Positions 55,461 through 63,977 of a stretch of 64,000 bases of DNA are shown here, piece by piece. The translations under genes were made by a program, and so were the position numbers. This DNA is from JADJPG01 sp964491875 (GTDB taxonomy: Bacteria; Verrucomicrobiota; Verrucomicrobiia; Limisphaerales; JADJPG01). The number at the start of each line of letters is the position of its first letter. Positions within the stretch are counted from its first letter, which is position 1. The stretch is from assembly GCA_964491875.1 (NCBI GenBank), contig CAZBIC010000039.1, positions 3,302-67,301 on the forward strand. Reading direction: 5' to 3'. The notes beneath the pieces were generated by a model. It was not told where the DNA came from and ran no database searches. It worked only from the letters and a program-made list of their open reading frames with translations.

Positions 55461-55506
55461 TCTGAAAAGCAGAAACTACGGGAATCGCTCAATACCGCAT
55501 CGCGGG

Positions 55507-56868
55507 TCAGCGACTCGAAGCAATGCAGTAGAGCTTGCTGAGCGTCCGAATCAACAGCCGGTCGCCGGCAATCGCCGGCGTCGCCATGCACATCTCGTCG
55601 AGCGAGTTCTTGTGCAGCAGCCGATACTCCGGCCCCGCGGCGAACACGAACGTATCGCCGTCCTCGCTGAGCGCATAAATCTTTCCATTCGCCGCCCACG
55701 GAGATGCGGTGAAGGACGTCGTCTCCGTCTGAACGCGCTGCTTTTCGTAGATAGCCTTGCCCGTCCGCGCGTCGTGGCTGCCGAAGAAACCGAAATCGAA
55801 CAGCACGTAGAACTGCTCGCCATACAACAGCGGCGACGGATTGTACGGCGCGGCGGTTGGCTGATACCAGACGATGAACTGGCTGTTGGTCTCGCCGGCC
55901 CCGAGCGTGATATCTCCTGACGCGCCTGGCTTGATGGCGAAGACCGGACGCGTCTTGTCGCCGACGTAGCCGGAACACACGTAGAGCAGGCCGAACTTCG
56001 AGAACGGTGTCGGAATGACAATCGTGGACATGCCGCCGAACTCCCACAACAGACGTCCGTCGAGAGCGTAGGAGCGAACCTTCTTCCGACCCGGCACCAC
56101 TAGTTCCGTGCGCTTCTCGTTCTGCCAGACAAAGGGCGTCGCCCAGTTGCTCGGCTCATCGCGCTCCACGCGCCAGAGCTGGCGACCGGTTTTCGCTTCG
56201 AGAGCGACCGCGAACGATTTGTCTTCGTTGTCGTTCACGAGAAACAATCGATCGCCATGTACGACCGGCGAACCGGCCGAGCCCCAGCCATAGCGCGTCT
56301 TCACCGGCGGCCAGTTCGTCGACCACTGCCGTTTGCCATCGTGATCGAAGCAGAACAAACCGATGTTCCCGAAGTAGGCATAGACACGCTCGCCGTCGGC
56401 GACCGGAGTCTCGGAGGCGTAGGTGTTCTTCACGTGCAACTGATTCGGCGGCGTGCCGCGATGGGCTTCCTGCCGCCACAACTCTTTGCCATCTTTCAGG
56501 CTGTAACAAAGCACCAGCCAGCGATGCGTCGATTGAGGAGCCGTTTTCCGTTCGCCGCCGAAATAGAGGCCTTTCTTCGGCGCCTCCACTTCGCCCTCGC
56601 TCACCACGCTCGTCAGGAAAACGCGATCCCCCCAGACAATCGGCGAGGACCAGCCGCGTCCCGGCACCTCGATGCGCCACGCGACGTTTTCGTTTGTGCT
56701 CCAGCGGTCGGGAAACCGGGAGCCGTCGGCGACGCCCATCGAATCCGCTCCACGGAACTGTGGCCAGTGGGCCGGGCCCGATGCCGCGTAGACTGGACTG
56801 GAAAACAACGTCGACAGGCAGAGCGCCGCAGAAAGCAGTCGTAGCGTGAACTCAATGGAGAAAGTCAT
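55507..56868 (-). CDS. Exported PQQ-like beta-propeller repeat protein
   Basis: A 453-residue protein. ATG 56868 is preferred because it opens a signal peptide (FTLRLLSAALCLSTLFSSPV, cleavage near YAA); an upstream ATG at 56934 is in frame. After HWPQFRGADSMGVADGSRFP, a common opening of this family in Planctomycetes and Verrucomicrobia, propeller repeats follow with AxDGRxLW-like turns: LKDGKELWRQEAHRG, AKTGRQLWRVERDEP, LDGRLLWEFGG and DARTGKAIYEKQ. PQQ-binding residues of true dehydrogenases were not identified, so it is more likely a binding or assembly propeller. It is on the same strand as, and 46 bases before, the peptide-binding protein gene. Confidence 0.85.
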   Translation of the reverse strand: MTFSIEFTLRLLSAALCLSTLFSSPVYAASGPAHWPQFRGADSMGVADGSRFPDRWSTNENVAWRIEVPGRGWSSPIVWGDRVFLTSVVSEGEVEAPKKGLYFGGERKTAPQSTHRWLVLCYSLKDGKELWRQEAHRGTPPNQLHVKNTYASETPVADGERVYAYFGNIGLFCFDHDGKRQWSTNWPPVKTRYGWGSAGSPVVHGDRLFLVNDNEDKSFAVALEAKTGRQLWRVERDEPSNWATPFVWQNEKRTELVVPGRKKVRSYALDGRLLWEFGGMSTIVIPTPFSKFGLLYVCSGYVGDKTRPVFAIKPGASGDITLGAGETNSQFIVWYQPTAAPYNPSPLLYGEQFYVLFDFGFFGSHDARTGKAIYEKQRVQTETTSFTASPWAANGKIYALSEDGDTFVFAAGPEYRLLHKNSLDEMCMATPAIAGDRLLIRTLSKLYCIASSR

Positions 56869-56957
56869 GCCGCGACTGTCTTCAACCGCCCCATTGGCGG
56901 CAAGACCAGAAGAAGCTCCCTTGCATTGGGACAAAAGATCGGCTACTTCTCTCGCGT

Positions 56958-57128
56958 ATGAAAAAACTCCTCATCTGCTCCGTTCTGGCGGCGTTTGCAT
57001 CCGTGACTGCAGTTCAGGCTGGTGAAGCCTGCTGCGCCAAGACCAAGGCCGCCGCGTGCTCGAAGGCCACGGCCAAGAAAGCCAGCACCCAGGTCAAGGG
57101 CGCTGAGCTGCTCATGGTCCGTCGTTAA
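56958..57128 (+). CDS. Tiny exported Cys- and Lys-rich peptide
   Basis: A 56-residue gene. It starts at ATG 56958 with a clear signal peptide (MKKLLICSVLAAFASVTAVQ, cleavage near AVQA-G) and leaves a mature peptide of about 33 residues: EACCAKTKAAACSKATAKKA, then STQVKGAELLMVRR. The three Cys in CC...C could bind metal or form disulfides. No family is recognised. A small hairpin overlaps its stop (57124-57140) and a strong terminator follows, which suggests an independent short transcript. It diverges from the PQQ-like gene with about 90 bases between starts. Confidence 0.7.
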   Translation: MKKLLICSVLAAFASVTAVQAGEACCAKTKAAACSKATAKKASTQVKGAELLMVRR

Positions 57129-57148
57129 CCTTCGGTTAACCAAGAAGA

Positions 57149-57178
57149 CCCTGCCCGTTCACGCGGGCAGGGTTTTTT
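57149..57178 (+). terminator. Rho-independent terminator after the tiny exported peptide
   Basis: A perfect 9-bp stem, CCCTGCCCG (57149-57157) with CGGGCAGGG (57164-57172), has a 6-base loop followed by TTTTTT. It ends 42 bases before the ribBA start, so ribBA probably has its own short promoter region or read-through control. Confidence 0.93.
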
Positions 57179-57220
57179 GTTGCCGCCGATCAACACCGGC
57201 TGATTAGCTTCACCCGCACA

Positions 57221-58420
57221 ATGAAATCGCCCTTTGCCAGCATCGAATCCGTCGTTCAAGACCTCCGCAAAGGCCGGATGGTCATCATCGTCGACGACGC
57301 CGATCGCGAGAACGAGGGCGACTTGATCATGGCGGCGGAACACGTCACGCCCAAGGCGATCAACTTCATGGCCCGCTTCGGCCGCGGTCTCATCTGCGTG
57401 CCGACCACCGAGGATCGACTCAAGCAACTCGGCATCGAACGAATGGTTTCCCAAAACCGCGAGTCGTTCAAAACCGACTTCCAAGTCAGCGTCGACGCCG
57501 CACGCGGCGTCACCACCGGCATCAGCGCGGCGGACCGTGCAGAAACAATCAAGGTGATGGCCGATCCCACCGCCGTGCCGGAGGATCTCGTTCAACCCGG
57601 TCACGTTTTTCCGTTGCGCGCGCGCTCCGGCGGCGTTCTCCAACGCGCCGGTCACACTGAGGCGGCCGTGGATTTGGTGAAACTCGCCGGCTGCCGGCCG
57701 ATCGGCGTCATCTGCGAAGTTTTGAAAGACGATGGTTCGATGGCGCGCTTGCCGGACCTCGTGAAATTCGCGAAGAAGCACAAGCTCAAGCTCGGCACCA
57801 TCGAGGCGCTGATCAAGTTCCGGCGCTCGCGCGAGAAACTCGTCGAGCGGGTCGAGGTCATCAAGATGCCGACCGACTACGGCGACTTTCAACTCCACCT
57901 CTATCGCGCCACGACCGACGGCCAGCATCACCTTGCGCTCGTGAAAGGCGACGTCGCCAACAAGAAGAAGGTGCTCGTGCGAGTCCACAGCGAATGCCTG
58001 ACTGGAGACGTGTTCGGCTCACGCCGCTGCGATTGCGGACCGCAGTTGCATCAGGCGATGCAGCAAGTCGCTGACGCCGGCTGCGGCGTGATTCTCTACA
58101 TGCGGCAGGAGGGACGTGGCATCGGCCTCGGCGCGAAGATTCAGGCCTACAAGCTGCAGGAGAAAGGCTACGACACGGTTGAGGCGAATCTGAAACTCGG
58201 CTTCAAGATGGACCTCCGCGAATACGGTCTGGGCGCACAAATTCTCGCGGACCTCGGCTTGCGCACGATTCGACTGCTGACCAACAACCCGAAGAAGATT
58301 GTCGGGCTCGAAGGCTATGGATTGGAGATCGTCGAGCAGGTGCCCATTCGCATTGCGCCCAATCCGCACAACGCAAAGTATCTGAAGACCAAACGCGAAA
58401 AGCTCGGGCACTTGGTGTGA
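57221..58420 (+). CDS. ribBA: Bifunctional 3,4-dihydroxy-2-butanone-4-phosphate synthase / GTP cyclohydrolase II
   Basis: A 399-residue fusion that makes both riboflavin precursors in the cytoplasm. The N-terminal half (about 1-200) is DHBP synthase, with IVDDADRENEGDLIMAAEHV, the acidic metal site, and HVFPLRARSGGVLQRAGHTE. The C-terminal half is GTP cyclohydrolase II, with VRVHSECLTGDVFGSRRCDC (three zinc Cys), YMRQEGRGIGLGAKI and RTIRLLTNNPKKI. Length is normal for RibBA. ribH follows 83 bases later on the same strand. No FMN riboswitch was recognised in the 42 bases before the start. Confidence 0.96.
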   Translation: MKSPFASIESVVQDLRKGRMVIIVDDADRENEGDLIMAAEHVTPKAINFMARFGRGLICVPTTEDRLKQLGIERMVSQNRESFKTDFQVSVDAARGVTTGISAADRAETIKVMADPTAVPEDLVQPGHVFPLRARSGGVLQRAGHTEAAVDLVKLAGCRPIGVICEVLKDDGSMARLPDLVKFAKKHKLKLGTIEALIKFRRSREKLVERVEVIKMPTDYGDFQLHLYRATTDGQHHLALVKGDVANKKKVLVRVHSECLTGDVFGSRRCDCGPQLHQAMQQVADAGCGVILYMRQEGRGIGLGAKIQAYKLQEKGYDTVEANLKLGFKMDLREYGLGAQILADLGLRTIRLLTNNPKKIVGLEGYGLEIVEQVPIRIAPNPHNAKYLKTKREKLGHLV

Positions 58421-58503
58421 CGAGCGTTGCGTGATACGTCAGCAAAATAAGAGCGACGGCACGAACTCCACTCACGAATCACGGATTACCAATCACGATT
58501 CCT

Positions 58504-59004
58504 ATGCTGAAGAAAAACAAGAAGTCCGAAGTCCGGAAAGTTGGCGGCCACTACGCCATCGTCGCCTCCAAGTATAACGCACGCTACGTGGACGCGATGC
58601 TGAACGCCGCTCAAGCCTGCCTGGAAGAAGCAGGCGCCGACAGCGTGCGAGTGATTCGCGTGCCCGGAGCTTATGAGATTCCCGTGGTCGCTGCGAAGCT
58701 CGCGCGGGCCAGCCACCCTGCTCTCTCTGCGATCATCTGCCTCGGCGTGATTCTCCGCGGTGCCACCACCCACGCCCAGCACGTTGGGGAAGCCGTCAGC
58801 AACACACTTTCGCAAGTCCAAGCGCTGCACGAAATCCCGATCATCCACGAGGTATTGCTGCTGGAGAATGAGAAGCAGGCGAAGGAACGCTGCCTGAACA
58901 AAGATCACAACCGCGGGACCGAAGCCGCGCAGACCGCATTGGAGATGGCGGAAGTGATGAAGGACCTCGTTCCGCCCACCGTGGAAATCACCACGACGAT
59001 CTAG
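58504..59004 (+). CDS. ribH: 6,7-dimethyl-8-ribityllumazine synthase
   Basis: A 166-residue enzyme that condenses the ribBA product dihydroxybutanone phosphate with the ribityl-aminopyrimidine to give lumazine, the last precursor of riboflavin; it usually forms a capsid-like shell. Conserved segments are IVASKYNARYVDAML, RVPGAYEIPVVAAKLA, ICLGVILRGATTHAQHVGEA (with the catalytic His) and NKDHNRGTEAAQTALEM. Its TAG stop shares the bases CTAG with the stop of the convergent response-regulator gene. Confidence 0.95.
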   Translation: MLKKNKKSEVRKVGGHYAIVASKYNARYVDAMLNAAQACLEEAGADSVRVIRVPGAYEIPVVAAKLARASHPALSAIICLGVILRGATTHAQHVGEAVSNTLSQVQALHEIPIIHEVLLLENEKQAKERCLNKDHNRGTEAAQTALEMAEVMKDLVPPTVEITTTI

Positions 59005-59627
59005 CGCCGGAGAAACTTCGCGACCGCTTCCGTGCGCGTGCGCACCTGCAGTTTCTCGTAGATGCGGCGCACGTAGGTGTGGACGGTTTCGTAGCTGATG
59101 CCGAGCTTCTCGGCGATTTCCTTGTAGATTAGCCCCTGCGCCAGCGCATCGAGCACCTCCTGCTCGCGCTGCGACAGGTTTTCCGTCGCCTGCTGCGAGG
59201 CCCCAGACCGCTGGAAGCTTTGCACCACCTTGCGCGCGATATGCGCTGTCATCGGGGACCCGCCCTTCAGCACGTCCTTGATCGCCTGCAAGATCTCCGC
59301 GCTCGAAGAGCGCTTGAGCAAGTAGCCCGAAGCGCCGGCCGCGAGTGAGTTGAAAATGTTCTCCGTATCCTCGTAGGCCGTCAGCATGATCACCTGCGTG
59401 TCAGGCAGCACCTGCTTCAACTTGCGCACGCATTCCACGCCGTTCATGCCCGGTAGATTGATGTCCATTAGCACGACGTTCGGCTTGTCCTTCGGCAATC
59501 CTTCCACTGCCTCCTCCGCGCTGCCGTACTGGCTGATGCATTCGAAGCCGTCAGCGCGTCCCACCACGCGAGCGAGGGTGCCGCGCAACTGGTCGCTGTC
59601 TTCGACTAGGGATACTTTGGTGGCCAT
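59001..59627 (-). CDS. NarL/FixJ-type response regulator with LuxR DNA-binding domain
   Basis: A 208-residue transcription factor. The receiver domain has the acidic pocket near Glu9-Asp10, phosphoacceptor Asp55 in VVLMDINLPGMNG, the Thr of VIMLTAYED and the Lys of GYLLKRS. A LuxR-type helix-turn-helix ends the protein (LSQREQEVLDALAQGLIYKE, then ISYETVHTYVRRIYEKLQVR). The sensor kinase gene ends 6 bases upstream and is the evident partner. Phosphorylation should let it bind promoters as a dimer; targets are unknown. Confidence 0.95.
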   Translation of the reverse strand: MATKVSLVEDSDQLRGTLARVVGRADGFECISQYGSAEEAVEGLPKDKPNVVLMDINLPGMNGVECVRKLKQVLPDTQVIMLTAYEDTENIFNSLAAGASGYLLKRSSSAEILQAIKDVLKGGSPMTAHIARKVVQSFQRSGASQQATENLSQREQEVLDALAQGLIYKEIAEKLGISYETVHTYVRRIYEKLQVRTRTEAVAKFLRR

Positions 59628-59633
59628 GTGATC

Positions 59634-62600
59634 TCAGGATTTGCCCAGCGGTGCCACGAGTCGCACCAACGTGCCGCGCTCAGGCGCCGGGCCGATTTCA
59701 AACTTGCCGCCCACATCTTCAAGTCGTTTGCCCATGTTGCGCAATCCGTTTCTCGACAGCGCGCGCTTCTCATTCATTCCGGCCGGCCCCTTCCCGTCAT
59801 CCTGCACTTCGATGGTGAAACGCCCGGGCTCGATCTTCAACCGCAGCCAGGCTGAATCCGCCTGCGCATGTTTCACCACGTTGTTGATCGCCTCCTTCGC
59901 TGCGAGGAACAGGTTGTGCCGAATCTCCGGCGTGATCGGGGTGTTCGGCAAATCGCGCGGCACTTCCAGCCGGTACTTCAATCCCGCCATCGCGAGGTAT
60001 TCCTGCGCATACTTGCAGAGGTAATTCACCAGACCGTCGAGGGTGTCGTTGGATGGATTTACCGTCCACACGATCTGGTCCAGCGCGCGGGAAGTTTCCA
60101 ACGCGGTCGACTGAATCTGCTTCGCGTGCGACGCGACCTCCTCAGGCTGATCCTTGTCGCCCTCGATCAACTCGCCCAGCAACGACACTTGGGTAAGGTT
60201 CGCCCCGAGCTGATCGTGAATGTCACGGGCGATGCGCGAGCGCTCCTTCTCCAACGCTTCCTGCTGGCGCATGTCGGCCAGCTGACGCTGCAGTTTTTGG
60301 GTCGAGATGTAATGCACGACACCCGCGACCATGCCGAGCACCGACGCGAAGACGACGCCGAGGAACCACCACGTCCGCCAGAACGGCGGCTCGACGACGA
60401 TCGCCACCTCGCTGCCGCGCTCGTTCCATACGCCGTCCTCGTTGCGGGCGATGACTTGAAAACGATACTGGCCGGGCGGAAGTTTGCTGTAATGGACTAC
60501 GCGGGAGTTGCCCGCTTCGATCCAGTCATTCTCGTGGCCGAGCAGGCGATACTTGAAACGCCGATCGCGCTCCGGCAAGTTCAGATTGAGGCTGGTGAAA
60601 CTGATCTCCAGATGTTCGCGATCCGGCGTCAGGGTAAACGCACCGGTGGGACGTTTCCGAATTGCCGCCAGCCCTTTTTCCTCGCCGTCCACAATTACCG
60701 TTTCGATGCTGACCAGAGGCGGATTCGTATTCGGCTCGATCTTGCGTGGGTCAACGGTCACCAAGCCCTTCGTGGTGGGAAACCACATCTGCCCATCGCG
60801 CCCTCGCAAGGCCGCCGGTTGCGAGCCGCTTGTGCATTCGCGGGTCGGTAATCCATCCGCACGGCCAAAGAATCGAACATCGAGGGCCGTAGCGCGCGCG
60901 TCGACGCGGTCATCCAATGACTTCCGCCGCACCCGCATCAAGCCCGCGTTGGAGCCAATCCACAAGTAACCCTCTCCGTCCTCGATGATGTAACCAATGG
61001 TGTTGCTGACCAGACCGTCCCTGGTCGAGAAACGCGTCCATAGCCCGTCCTTGAACCGCGCCATGCCCATCCCGAGCGTTCCGACCCACAGGGCGTCATC
61101 GGCATCGACGAAGAGGCACGATACTTCATCACTGGGCAAACCATCGGCCCGGTGGATCGTCGTAAACTTACCCTCACGGAAACGATTCAACCCGGCCGTT
61201 CTGGTGCCCACCCAGAGGTTGCCCGATCGATCATCAGCGATGGCACTGACATCGTCTGCCGACAATCCGTTCGTGGAGGTAAAGAGCCGCGCACTCACTC
61301 CGTCCGTTCTCAGCAACCCATCGCGAGTTCCAATCCACACGATGCCAGCACGGTCCTCGTGCATGGCGGGCACCGTCGTCTGCACTCCCCTGAGCACAAA
61401 CTTCTCGTTCTGCAGCGTAAACAAGGCACCCGCGGTGCCAGCCCAAACCTGCCCGCGCCGATCAGCAAGGATCGAAAGAACCGAGACGTTCATCAAGAAC
61501 CCCTCCGCCTGACCAAAGCTGCGGAACACGCCATCCTTCAGGTAGCCCGCTCCCACATTGAACCCCATCCACTTGGCACCCTGCGCATCTTCCGCTACGG
61601 ACCGGACCGTCAACCCGCGCGTCGGCTCGATCACCTGAAACAAGCGCGGCTTCAAGCGGCTCAGTCCATTGCCATCCGTCCCCACCCAGATGGTCTCTTC
61701 GCGATCCACGTGCATGGAGAGGACGTACATCATTTGGTTGGAAGACAGCTGAGTCACCTCTCCAGAAGGATCAAAACGAAACACCCCGTCACCCAGCGTG
61801 CCCACCAGCAAATTGCCGGCACGATCTTCGCATGCGGACGTCACCGTCGCCGTCCATGCATACGAACTGAACAATCGGCCTACGCCATTCGTATCCCAAC
61901 GCTCGATAAGCTTGTTCCCAAAACGCCAGAAGCCTCCATTCCGGCTTGTCACCAGCAGAGGCTCGAGCAGATCCAGCACCGGCGTCGGGCGGACGAGATA
62001 AGATCGCAATTCACTGCGCGCGAAGTCGGAGCTGGGATCGACGGCGAACGTCGCCTGATCGGTGCCAACCCAAATGCGACCCGATTCATCCGCCATGACC
62101 GAACGATAGCCGGAACTGCGATTCGGGCCGGTCACGAAGACGTTTGCAGTTCCATCCTTGTGGCGCCATAGCTGGCCGTCCCGCGTACACATCCACACGG
62201 CGCCTTCCGCATCCTCGCAAAAGGATCGAACGCGGCTGTCGCGATTTCCCACCCCGATCCCAAGGCTGGTTACCTTGCCATCCCGCGCCACCAGCACTCC
62301 GGAGAGCTCGCTGCCGATCCAGAGATTCCCGCGCCGATCTTCGAACAAGCTGACGATGGGACTACTCCCGAGCCCGGGCGTATTGTCCTCATTGAACACC
62401 GTGAAGCGCACGCCATCGAAACGCACCAGACCGTTGATTGTCCCCAACCATAGATAGCCGTCCCGCGTCTGGGTCATCGAGATGATGGAATTCTGCGGCA
62501 ACCCATCGTCGTTCTCCCACGTGTCGATGGTGTAGTGCCCTCCCGCAGCGGACGAGACACTCTCAGCGCACGTCTGTCGGGCAAAGGCCAGCGCCAGCCA

Positions 62601-62657
62601 GAAGCACACGAGGCAAGAAATCCAGACGCGGAATGGGTTGAGCAATCGCATTTTCAT
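59634..62657 (-). CDS. Sensor histidine kinase with periplasmic Reg_prop propeller and Y_Y_Y domain (HisKA_3)
   Basis: A 1007-residue protein from ATG 62657, which opens a signal or anchor sequence (RVWISCLVCFWLALAFAR); the frame also extends 30 codons upstream. Periplasmic two-component propeller repeats follow (DTWENDDGLPQNSIISMTQT, TRDGYLWLGTINGLVRFDG, LWIGSNAGLMRVRR), then a Y_Y_Y domain (RFKYRLLGHENDWIEAGNSR), one membrane helix near residue 770 and a cytoplasmic kinase. The H-box is RIARDIHDQLGANLTQVSLL. The ATPase has KEAINNVVKHAQ and QDDGKGPAGM. It lacks its own receiver domain, so it should signal to the regulator encoded 6 bases on. In other bacteria such sensors often detect glycan fragments. 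Confidence 0.93.
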   Translation of the reverse strand: MKMRLLNPFRVWISCLVCFWLALAFARQTCAESVSSAAGGHYTIDTWENDDGLPQNSIISMTQTRDGYLWLGTINGLVRFDGVRFTVFNEDNTPGLGSSPIVSLFEDRRGNLWIGSELSGVLVARDGKVTSLGIGVGNRDSRVRSFCEDAEGAVWMCTRDGQLWRHKDGTANVFVTGPNRSSGYRSVMADESGRIWVGTDQATFAVDPSSDFARSELRSYLVRPTPVLDLLEPLLVTSRNGGFWRFGNKLIERWDTNGVGRLFSSYAWTATVTSACEDRAGNLLVGTLGDGVFRFDPSGEVTQLSSNQMMYVLSMHVDREETIWVGTDGNGLSRLKPRLFQVIEPTRGLTVRSVAEDAQGAKWMGFNVGAGYLKDGVFRSFGQAEGFLMNVSVLSILADRRGQVWAGTAGALFTLQNEKFVLRGVQTTVPAMHEDRAGIVWIGTRDGLLRTDGVSARLFTSTNGLSADDVSAIADDRSGNLWVGTRTAGLNRFREGKFTTIHRADGLPSDEVSCLFVDADDALWVGTLGMGMARFKDGLWTRFSTRDGLVSNTIGYIIEDGEGYLWIGSNAGLMRVRRKSLDDRVDARATALDVRFFGRADGLPTRECTSGSQPAALRGRDGQMWFPTTKGLVTVDPRKIEPNTNPPLVSIETVIVDGEEKGLAAIRKRPTGAFTLTPDREHLEISFTSLNLNLPERDRRFKYRLLGHENDWIEAGNSRVVHYSKLPPGQYRFQVIARNEDGVWNERGSEVAIVVEPPFWRTWWFLGVVFASVLGMVAGVVHYISTQKLQRQLADMRQQEALEKERSRIARDIHDQLGANLTQVSLLGELIEGDKDQPEEVASHAKQIQSTALETSRALDQIVWTVNPSNDTLDGLVNYLCKYAQEYLAMAGLKYRLEVPRDLPNTPITPEIRHNLFLAAKEAINNVVKHAQADSAWLRLKIEPGRFTIEVQDDGKGPAGMNEKRALSRNGLRNMGKRLEDVGGKFEIGPAPERGTLVRLVAPLGKS

Positions 62658-62809
62658 CCACGCCGCACGAAAAAACTCGCGGCCAAGGAATGGGCAGAGC
62701 ATGCCGGCGACCCGGAGGCGAATCAAGCACCGGCACCTCGCGAACAACGCGTCCGACTCGCCATTGACGCTCCCAACGACCGGGCCTATCGTCCGCCTCC
62801 AGAAATTTT

Positions 62810-63073
62810 ATGAACGCGAAGCTGCTGCTCAAAACGTTGTTTTTTATCCTTATTCTTTTGCTGCTCGTGCTCATGGGAATGCACAACCGCGGCACCGTAG
62901 ATTTCACGCTTCCTCCCGTTCTCCAACAAGTGATCAAGCAACCGGCGGCCCTGATGTATTTCGCGTTCTTCGCCGTAGGAGTGCTTACCGGCACCGTCAT
63001 GACAGCGGGCACTGGCAAGAAAGGCGGCAGCAGCAAATCCACAAAAGCCGCCGTGAAAACGGAGAGGAAATAG
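62810..63073 (+). CDS. LapA family (DUF1049) small membrane protein
   Basis: An 87-residue protein with two membrane helices: LLKTLFFILILLLLVLMGMH, a short periplasmic loop with NRGTVDFTLPPVLQQVIKQP, then LMYFAFFAVGVLTGTVMTAG and a Lys-rich tail. This matches the lipopolysaccharide assembly protein A (DUF1049) group, in E. coli linked to LPS assembly and its regulation. It diverges from the sensor kinase gene, with about 150 bases between starts that hold no other gene. Confidence 0.78.
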   Translation: MNAKLLLKTLFFILILLLLVLMGMHNRGTVDFTLPPVLQQVIKQPAALMYFAFFAVGVLTGTVMTAGTGKKGGSSKSTKAAVKTERK

Positions 63074-63112
63074 CGCAGACCCTTTTCATCTGGCGATGGG
63101 CGGCACCGTAGC

Positions 63113-63859
63113 TCAGTCCAGCGTCACGTGCTTCAGCTTGATGTTTCGATACGCGACTGGCCCGTGATCGCCCTGCAGCATGAGCGGGCCTTTGGCCTTT
63201 TCATCCAACCAGTGAGCCGCACAAGTCGGACGAGGTGATTCCACATTTGCGTGAATGACCTTGCCATTGTGCACAACCTTCACAAAGCGCGCGTTCTCGG
63301 TCTTCTTCCCAGCCGCATCAAATCGTGGCGCACGGAAGACGACATCAAACGATTGCCATTCACCTGGTGGTTTGGCGGCGTTGACTGAAGGAGGCGTGCC
63401 TTTTGAATCAGGCTTCGGATCGCTGCAACTGGCGTAAACGCCACCGCAATCGCCATATTTCGGCGACGTCACTCCCCAGCTGTCGAGGACCTGAATCTCG
63501 TAACGTCCCATAAAGTAAACGCCCGAGTTGGAGTTCTTTGGTACTACCAACTCAATATGGGCTTCCACGTCGCCATGCTCGATCTCCGACAGGATGTTCC
63601 GAGTAGTGCCTTTCGCGCCGTTCACCAGGACACCCGCGCCTGGGAGGATTTCGAACCTCTTTTCGTTGGTGACACTCAAGGAAACTCCTCGGGCCGCCAA
63701 CCAATCTCCGGCCGGCGCCCGCCATCCCGTCATGTCTCGCCCATTAAACAATTCCAACTCGGCACCCGCAGCACAGAGATCCTGAAGACCACAGCAATTG
63801 AACAGAATCATTGCGACCGTACCGGAGATAATGTCTCGAGCCTGGGTTAAAGGAGTCAT
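63113..63859 (-). CDS. Exported DUF1080 protein (3-keto-disaccharide hydrolase family)
   Basis: A 248-residue protein with an N-terminal signal (SGTVAMILFNCCGLQDLCAA). The DUF1080 concanavalin-like sandwich starts at LELFNGRDMTGWRAPAGDWL and continues with HGDVEAHIELVVPKNSNSGV, YFMGRYEIQVLDSWG and, near the end, LMLQGDHGPVAYRNIKLKHV. Family knowledge: these domains are widespread in Planctomycetes and Verrucomicrobia and some hydrolyse 3-keto-disaccharides. It probably works in the periplasm or outside the cell on sugars. Its 3' end faces the LapA-like gene. The 141 bases beyond its start hold only a terminator hairpin. Confidence 0.9.
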   Translation of the reverse strand: MTPLTQARDIISGTVAMILFNCCGLQDLCAAGAELELFNGRDMTGWRAPAGDWLAARGVSLSVTNEKRFEILPGAGVLVNGAKGTTRNILSEIEHGDVEAHIELVVPKNSNSGVYFMGRYEIQVLDSWGVTSPKYGDCGGVYASCSDPKPDSKGTPPSVNAAKPPGEWQSFDVVFRAPRFDAAGKKTENARFVKVVHNGKVIHANVESPRPTCAAHWLDEKAKGPLMLQGDHGPVAYRNIKLKHVTLD

Positions 63860-63942
63860 AGTGATTTCATTTTAACGCCCCGACAGACAGGGGACGCAAT
63901 ACCGATGTATCACAGAACGTCCGGCGACGACTACCTCCCGCC

Positions 63943-63977
63943 CAAAAAAACGAAAGGCCGGACAACAGGTCCGGCCT
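63943..63977 (-). terminator. Terminator of a - strand gene lying beyond the right edge
   Basis: A perfect 9-bp stem, AGGCCGGAC (63955-63963) with GTCCGGCCT (63969-63977), has a 5-base loop. On the - strand it is followed by TTCGTTTTTTTG, a good T tract. It must serve a gene outside the window to the right. Confidence 0.85.

Noticed and set aside
57179..57220. FMN riboswitch before ribBA
   Set aside because: Only 42 bases separate the upstream terminator from the start codon, too short for the ~130-base FMN aptamer, and its conserved segments are missing.
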